Made by a program: the position numbers and the translations under genes. From CAZGMJ01 sp964649005 (GTDB lineage: Bacteria > Planctomycetota > Phycisphaerae > Sedimentisphaerales > Anaerobacaceae), in assembly GCA_964649005.1 (NCBI GenBank), contig CAZYMD010000120.1, positions 1 through 16,277 on the forward strand: a stretch of DNA of 16,277 nucleotides, given 5' to 3'. The notes beneath the pieces were generated by a model. That model was not told where the DNA came from. It did no database searches and worked only from the letters and a program-made list of their open reading frames with translations. Of this stretch, positions 14,463-16,277 are shown in pieces (the stretch's first letter is position 1; the number at the start of each line of letters is the position of its first letter).

Positions 14463-14534
14463 AGCCGATGGAGGGAATCGAACCCTCAACCTCAGCTTTA
14501 CGAAAGCTGTGCTCTACCGTTGAGCTACATCGGC
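14463..14534 (-). tRNA. tRNA-Thr (anticodon CGT)
   Basis: A complete 72-nt cloverleaf on the minus strand: acceptor arms GCCGATG (14534-14528) and CATCGGC (14470-14464) with discriminator T, the D-arm around AGCTCAACGGTAGAGC, the anticodon arm CAGCT-TTCGTAA-AGCTG, and the T-arm GAGGGTTCGATTCCCTC. Anticodon CGT (14502-14500) reads ACG threonine codons. The CCA end is not encoded. A T6 tract (14463-14458) follows directly. A promoter is found upstream at 14575-14547. Confidence 0.96.
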
Positions 14535-14546
14535 GTTAAGGTGCGT

Positions 14547-14575
14547 ATGATATCCCTAATCTTTGCATGTGTAAA
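14547..14575 (-). promoter_or_regulatory. Promoter of tRNA-Thr
   Basis: On the minus strand, TTTACA (14575-14570; 5 of 6) and TATCAT (14552-14547; 5 of 6) are separated by 17 bp. Transcription would begin a few bases before the mature tRNA 5' end at 14534. Confidence 0.7.
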
Positions 14576-14659
14576 GGGGCAACATCCCTAAATCAATTCG
14601 ACGAATACTCCGATCCTCCTCAATCGCCCAGTTACACTTTCAGAGCCAAGAGATGTACA

Positions 14660-15442
14660 TTATATCTCGTAACCTATGGTTCCCCATGCAGCTTTCTGTA
14701 ATCGCATTAAATCCTTGTTATCAGGCTGATATTTAGTTTCATCCTCAGAGGTAGTTCCGATCCAAGGGCGTTTGCCGTATTCTATTGTGCGCTGATCCAT
14801 CCAGTCCCACCATTCGCTGTGCCCATCTGCAAATCCGAGCGTTGTGCCATTATGATGGCGCATCGGAATAGGATTCCACCATGATGGGATTGTATAACAA
14901 ACCGCCCAACATGCATCCCAGTCCTGGCCGTAATCATCAATGAAAACCAACCTTTCGCTCGGCCTCTTAACCTCTGTTATTCTTGTGTATATATCGCCGC
15001 AGCCTTCGAATTTAGTTCCGTTCATGGCATGAACTGCGCTGTATGTTCGCATTTCATTACGCTCGGCAACAGGGCATCGATACACTTTGGTTGTTTTTAC
15101 GTAATTGAATAAAAGAGCTTCGGTAATAGCTGCAAGTTGCTCCTCGATCGGACGGTCCACCGGCGTCGTACCTATTCTTTTTACCCATCCGTCATCTCCG
15201 GCTCTACCCTTGACTATGTGATAATCGTTGTCGTCGGTATACATCACCCACGCAAGAGCCAGGTTCTTGAGGTTGTGAATGCACACGGTTCTTTTGCCCT
15301 GCTCACGGACCCTGTTCAAAGCAGGCAGCAACACAGCCATCAGCACTGCGATGATCGCAATCACCACGAGCAGCTCTATTAGAGTGAATCCTCCCCGCCG
15401 GATGTGGAAACGACCGCTATGACACTCTGCCTTACGACTCAT
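14660..15442 (-). CDS. Prepilin-type protein with H-X9-DG motif
   Basis: A 260-residue type IV pilin-like / type II secretion pseudopilin-like protein. The leader ends RRGG|FTLIELLVVIAIIAVLMAVLLPAL: prepilin peptidase would cut between G18 and F19, and E23 is the conserved Glu5 of the mature protein. Near the C-terminus HHNGTTLGFADGHSEWW carries the H-X9-DG motif, typical of the large planctomycete pseudopilin-like (DUF1559-type) families. It is anchored in the inner membrane or assembled into a pseudopilus; the individual function is unknown. The ATG at 15442 is preferred to the TTG at 15469 because AGGAAGG lies 8 nt upstream of it. A promoter is at 15507-15478. No secretion machinery genes are in the window. 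Confidence 0.88.
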   Translation of the reverse strand: MSRKAECHSGRFHIRRGGFTLIELLVVIAIIAVLMAVLLPALNRVREQGKRTVCIHNLKNLALAWVMYTDDNDYHIVKGRAGDDGWVKRIGTTPVDRPIEEQLAAITEALLFNYVKTTKVYRCPVAERNEMRTYSAVHAMNGTKFEGCGDIYTRITEVKRPSERLVFIDDYGQDWDACWAVCYTIPSWWNPIPMRHHNGTTLGFADGHSEWWDWMDQRTIEYGKRPWIGTTSEDETKYQPDNKDLMRLQKAAWGTIGYEI

Positions 15443-15477
15443 GCTGCGAACCTTCCTTAAAACCGCCAAGTAGAGTC

Positions 15478-15507
15478 ATTTTACTCGGTGATAGTAGGAA
15501 AAGTCAA
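15478..15507 (-). promoter_or_regulatory. Promoter of the prepilin-type gene
   Basis: On the minus strand, TTGACT (15507-15502; 5 of 6) and TAAAAT (15483-15478; 5 of 6) with an 18-bp spacer, 35 nt before the start codon. Confidence 0.6.
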
Positions 15508-15609
15508 GATAAACACGTTTAACAGGCTGTGGGTGGGTGTCTTTGGGGAAAGGTCAACGGTAACTTACTCCTGACCGATGGCTTCGATATCGACGGCGTC
15601 CTTTTGGCC

Positions 15610-16059
15610 TCACAGATTACCTTTCTCCAGTCGATCTGCGTCGAGTCGGTCTTTGTCTCGGCCTGTGGCGCGTTTGTTTTTAATCAGATCCGCAAGCGAC
15701 AACATGGGCAGTTTGAGGCCTTCGAACTCGATAGTGTAACGCTGCTGATATGCCTGATCGAATTCAACGCCCGAGATTGCGGTAATAATGTCAATTCGGC
15801 GGGGCGCTACACCGATCTGAAAGACAATGCCGTGTTTGACAAAGGTCGCCTCGTCAAGCTGCTCAACCGGGGCCCCGAATAAAGTCAGCGAACGATAGGC
15901 TCGCTTTGAATTATCTTCGGATGGCTCAATCCAGATATCAATGTCGCCAGTTGCACGAGGATAGCCATGGGCTCCCATTGCATAGGCACCAACCAGGAGG
16001 AACTTAACCTCGTTGTCTAATAAGATGCACAACATGTCTTTGTAGTCGCTGTTGAGCAA
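15610..16059 (-). CDS. Nucleotidyltransferase-fold protein (MNT / AbiEii-like)
   Basis: A 149-residue protein with a Pol-beta-type nucleotidyltransferase core: FLLVGAYAMGAHGYPRATGDIDIW, with the metal-binding D39 and D41, and a third acidic residue D90 in APRRIDIITA. It ends with LSLADLIKNKRATGRDKDRLDADRLE, the usual helix of this family. The family contains minimal nucleotidyltransferases that act as antitoxins or toxins (MNT-HEPN, AbiEii-like), so such a role is plausible but unproven. The TTG at 16059 is chosen because the conserved LNSDYKDML opening starts there, with GAGAGG upstream; the next in-frame ATG at 16035 would remove it. The gene overlaps the upstream small gene by 56 nt in another frame. 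Confidence 0.82.
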   Translation of the reverse strand: MLNSDYKDMLCILLDNEVKFLLVGAYAMGAHGYPRATGDIDIWIEPSEDNSKRAYRSLTLFGAPVEQLDEATFVKHGIVFQIGVAPRRIDIITAISGVEFDQAYQQRYTIEFEGLKLPMLSLADLIKNKRATGRDKDRLDADRLEKGNL

Positions 16060-16201
16060 TATCCTGCCCTCTCAATGACCATAGCTCGGCGGTCAGGTCC
16101 CAGATAAAGCTAACGCGCTCAGCGGGCGAGGCGTCCATGTAGCCGCTATCTTCATCGTTTAGTTTGGTCAGTCTGACTTTGTCCTTCCGGAGTCTTATCA
16201 T
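16004..16201 (-). CDS. Small partner protein of the nucleotidyltransferase
   Basis: A 65-residue protein, MIRLRKDKVRL, then ASPAERVSFIWDLTAELWSLRG and RLQRHVVHLIRQRG. The last two segments match the layout (ERL..MW.LT...W...G, then RLPRHVV.L.R) of small proteins habitually encoded just upstream of this nucleotidyltransferase family. The ATG at 16201 is chosen since upstream codons show no family match and a promoter abuts it. Its 3' end runs 56 nt into the nucleotidyltransferase gene in a different frame. A regulatory or antitoxin role is a guess. Confidence 0.7.
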   Translation of the reverse strand: MIRLRKDKVRLTKLNDEDSGYMDASPAERVSFIWDLTAELWSLRGQDIAQQRLQRHVVHLIRQRG

Positions 16202-16207
16202 GGGTTT

Positions 16208-16216
16208 ATTATACCA
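16208..16216 (-). promoter_or_regulatory. Extended -10 promoter abutting the start codon
   Basis: The minus strand reads TGGTATAAT (16216-16208), a TGn extension plus a perfect -10. Only six bases separate it from the ATG at 16201, so transcription would begin at or next to the start codon, giving a leaderless mRNA. No good -35 is seen 17 bp upstream. Confidence 0.55.
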
Positions 16217-16277
16217 TAGGAGAGTCTGCGGTGGAACCGTTAGGCAAGTGATTTTCAGGTTTGGGCAGGTCAATTTG

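Noticed and set aside
15529..15882. 117-codon plus-strand frame
   Set aside because: Antisense to the nucleotidyltransferase gene, with no protein features of its own.
1..16277. CRISPR array, prophage or transposase genes
   Set aside because: No regularly spaced repeats of CRISPR size, and no integrase, transposase or structural phage genes were recognised on either strand.

Overview
The window reads as a chromosomal segment of a Planctomycetota bacterium, most likely of the class Phycisphaerae (Sedimentisphaerales-like). The main clues are a secreted beta-helix protein that ends in a dockerin-like GDINGDC..D..D module, a prepilin-type protein with an H-X9-DG motif, large exported TPR/carboxypeptidase-regulatory proteins, and four-helix-bundle (S23/Avd-like) genes. 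This placement is inferred from protein style, not from a marker gene. Most of the content is housekeeping or exported-protein genes. I see no CRISPR array, prophage, insertion sequence or complete defence island.

Layout. 1-2585 (+): an exported TPR and CarboxypepD_reg protein, followed by an out-of-frame TPR remnant. 2587-2880: REP-like palindrome, three degenerate 20-bp repeats and GC-rich hairpins. 2879-4289: a flavin reductase-like gene (-) divergent from proC (+). 4295-4770 (-): a 61-aa ferredoxin with a good sigma70 promoter, followed by a doubtful small ORF. 5041-7150 (-): two genes with related C-terminal sorting modules, a 595-aa beta-helix protein preceded by an 86-aa protein that looks like an in-frame internally deleted relative. 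7332-7437 (+): the small bacterial SRP RNA with its terminator. 7439-7968 (+): a pair of 32-bp direct repeats and a decaying four-helix-bundle gene. 7985-9082 (+): a Tat-exported nucleoside-hydrolase-like protein. 9103-10803 (+): dnaX. 10815-11936 (-): two tandem paralogous membrane proteins. 12275-14342 (-): an 81-aa protein, larE and an exported endonuclease/exonuclease/phosphatase protein, probably one operon. 14463-14575 (-): tRNA-Thr(CGT) with its promoter. 14660-15507 (-): a prepilin-like protein with its promoter. 15610-16216 (-): a small protein overlapping a nucleotidyltransferase gene, possibly a toxin-antitoxin-like pair with a leaderless transcript.

Functional links. SRP RNA lies upstream of dnaX as in the scr-dnaX order of Bacillus, but with two accessory genes inserted. 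dnaX carries an A9 run immediately after the clamp-loader collar domain, with stop codons waiting in both other frames; this is the arrangement expected for making a short gamma form by slippage. The most unusual small-scale observations are that dnaX site, the out-of-frame gene overlap at 16004-16059, the two in-frame stops that cut the tail off the four-helix-bundle gene, and the minimal signal-peptide-plus-sorting-module gene at 6855-7115. I did not find a convincing new multi-gene system.
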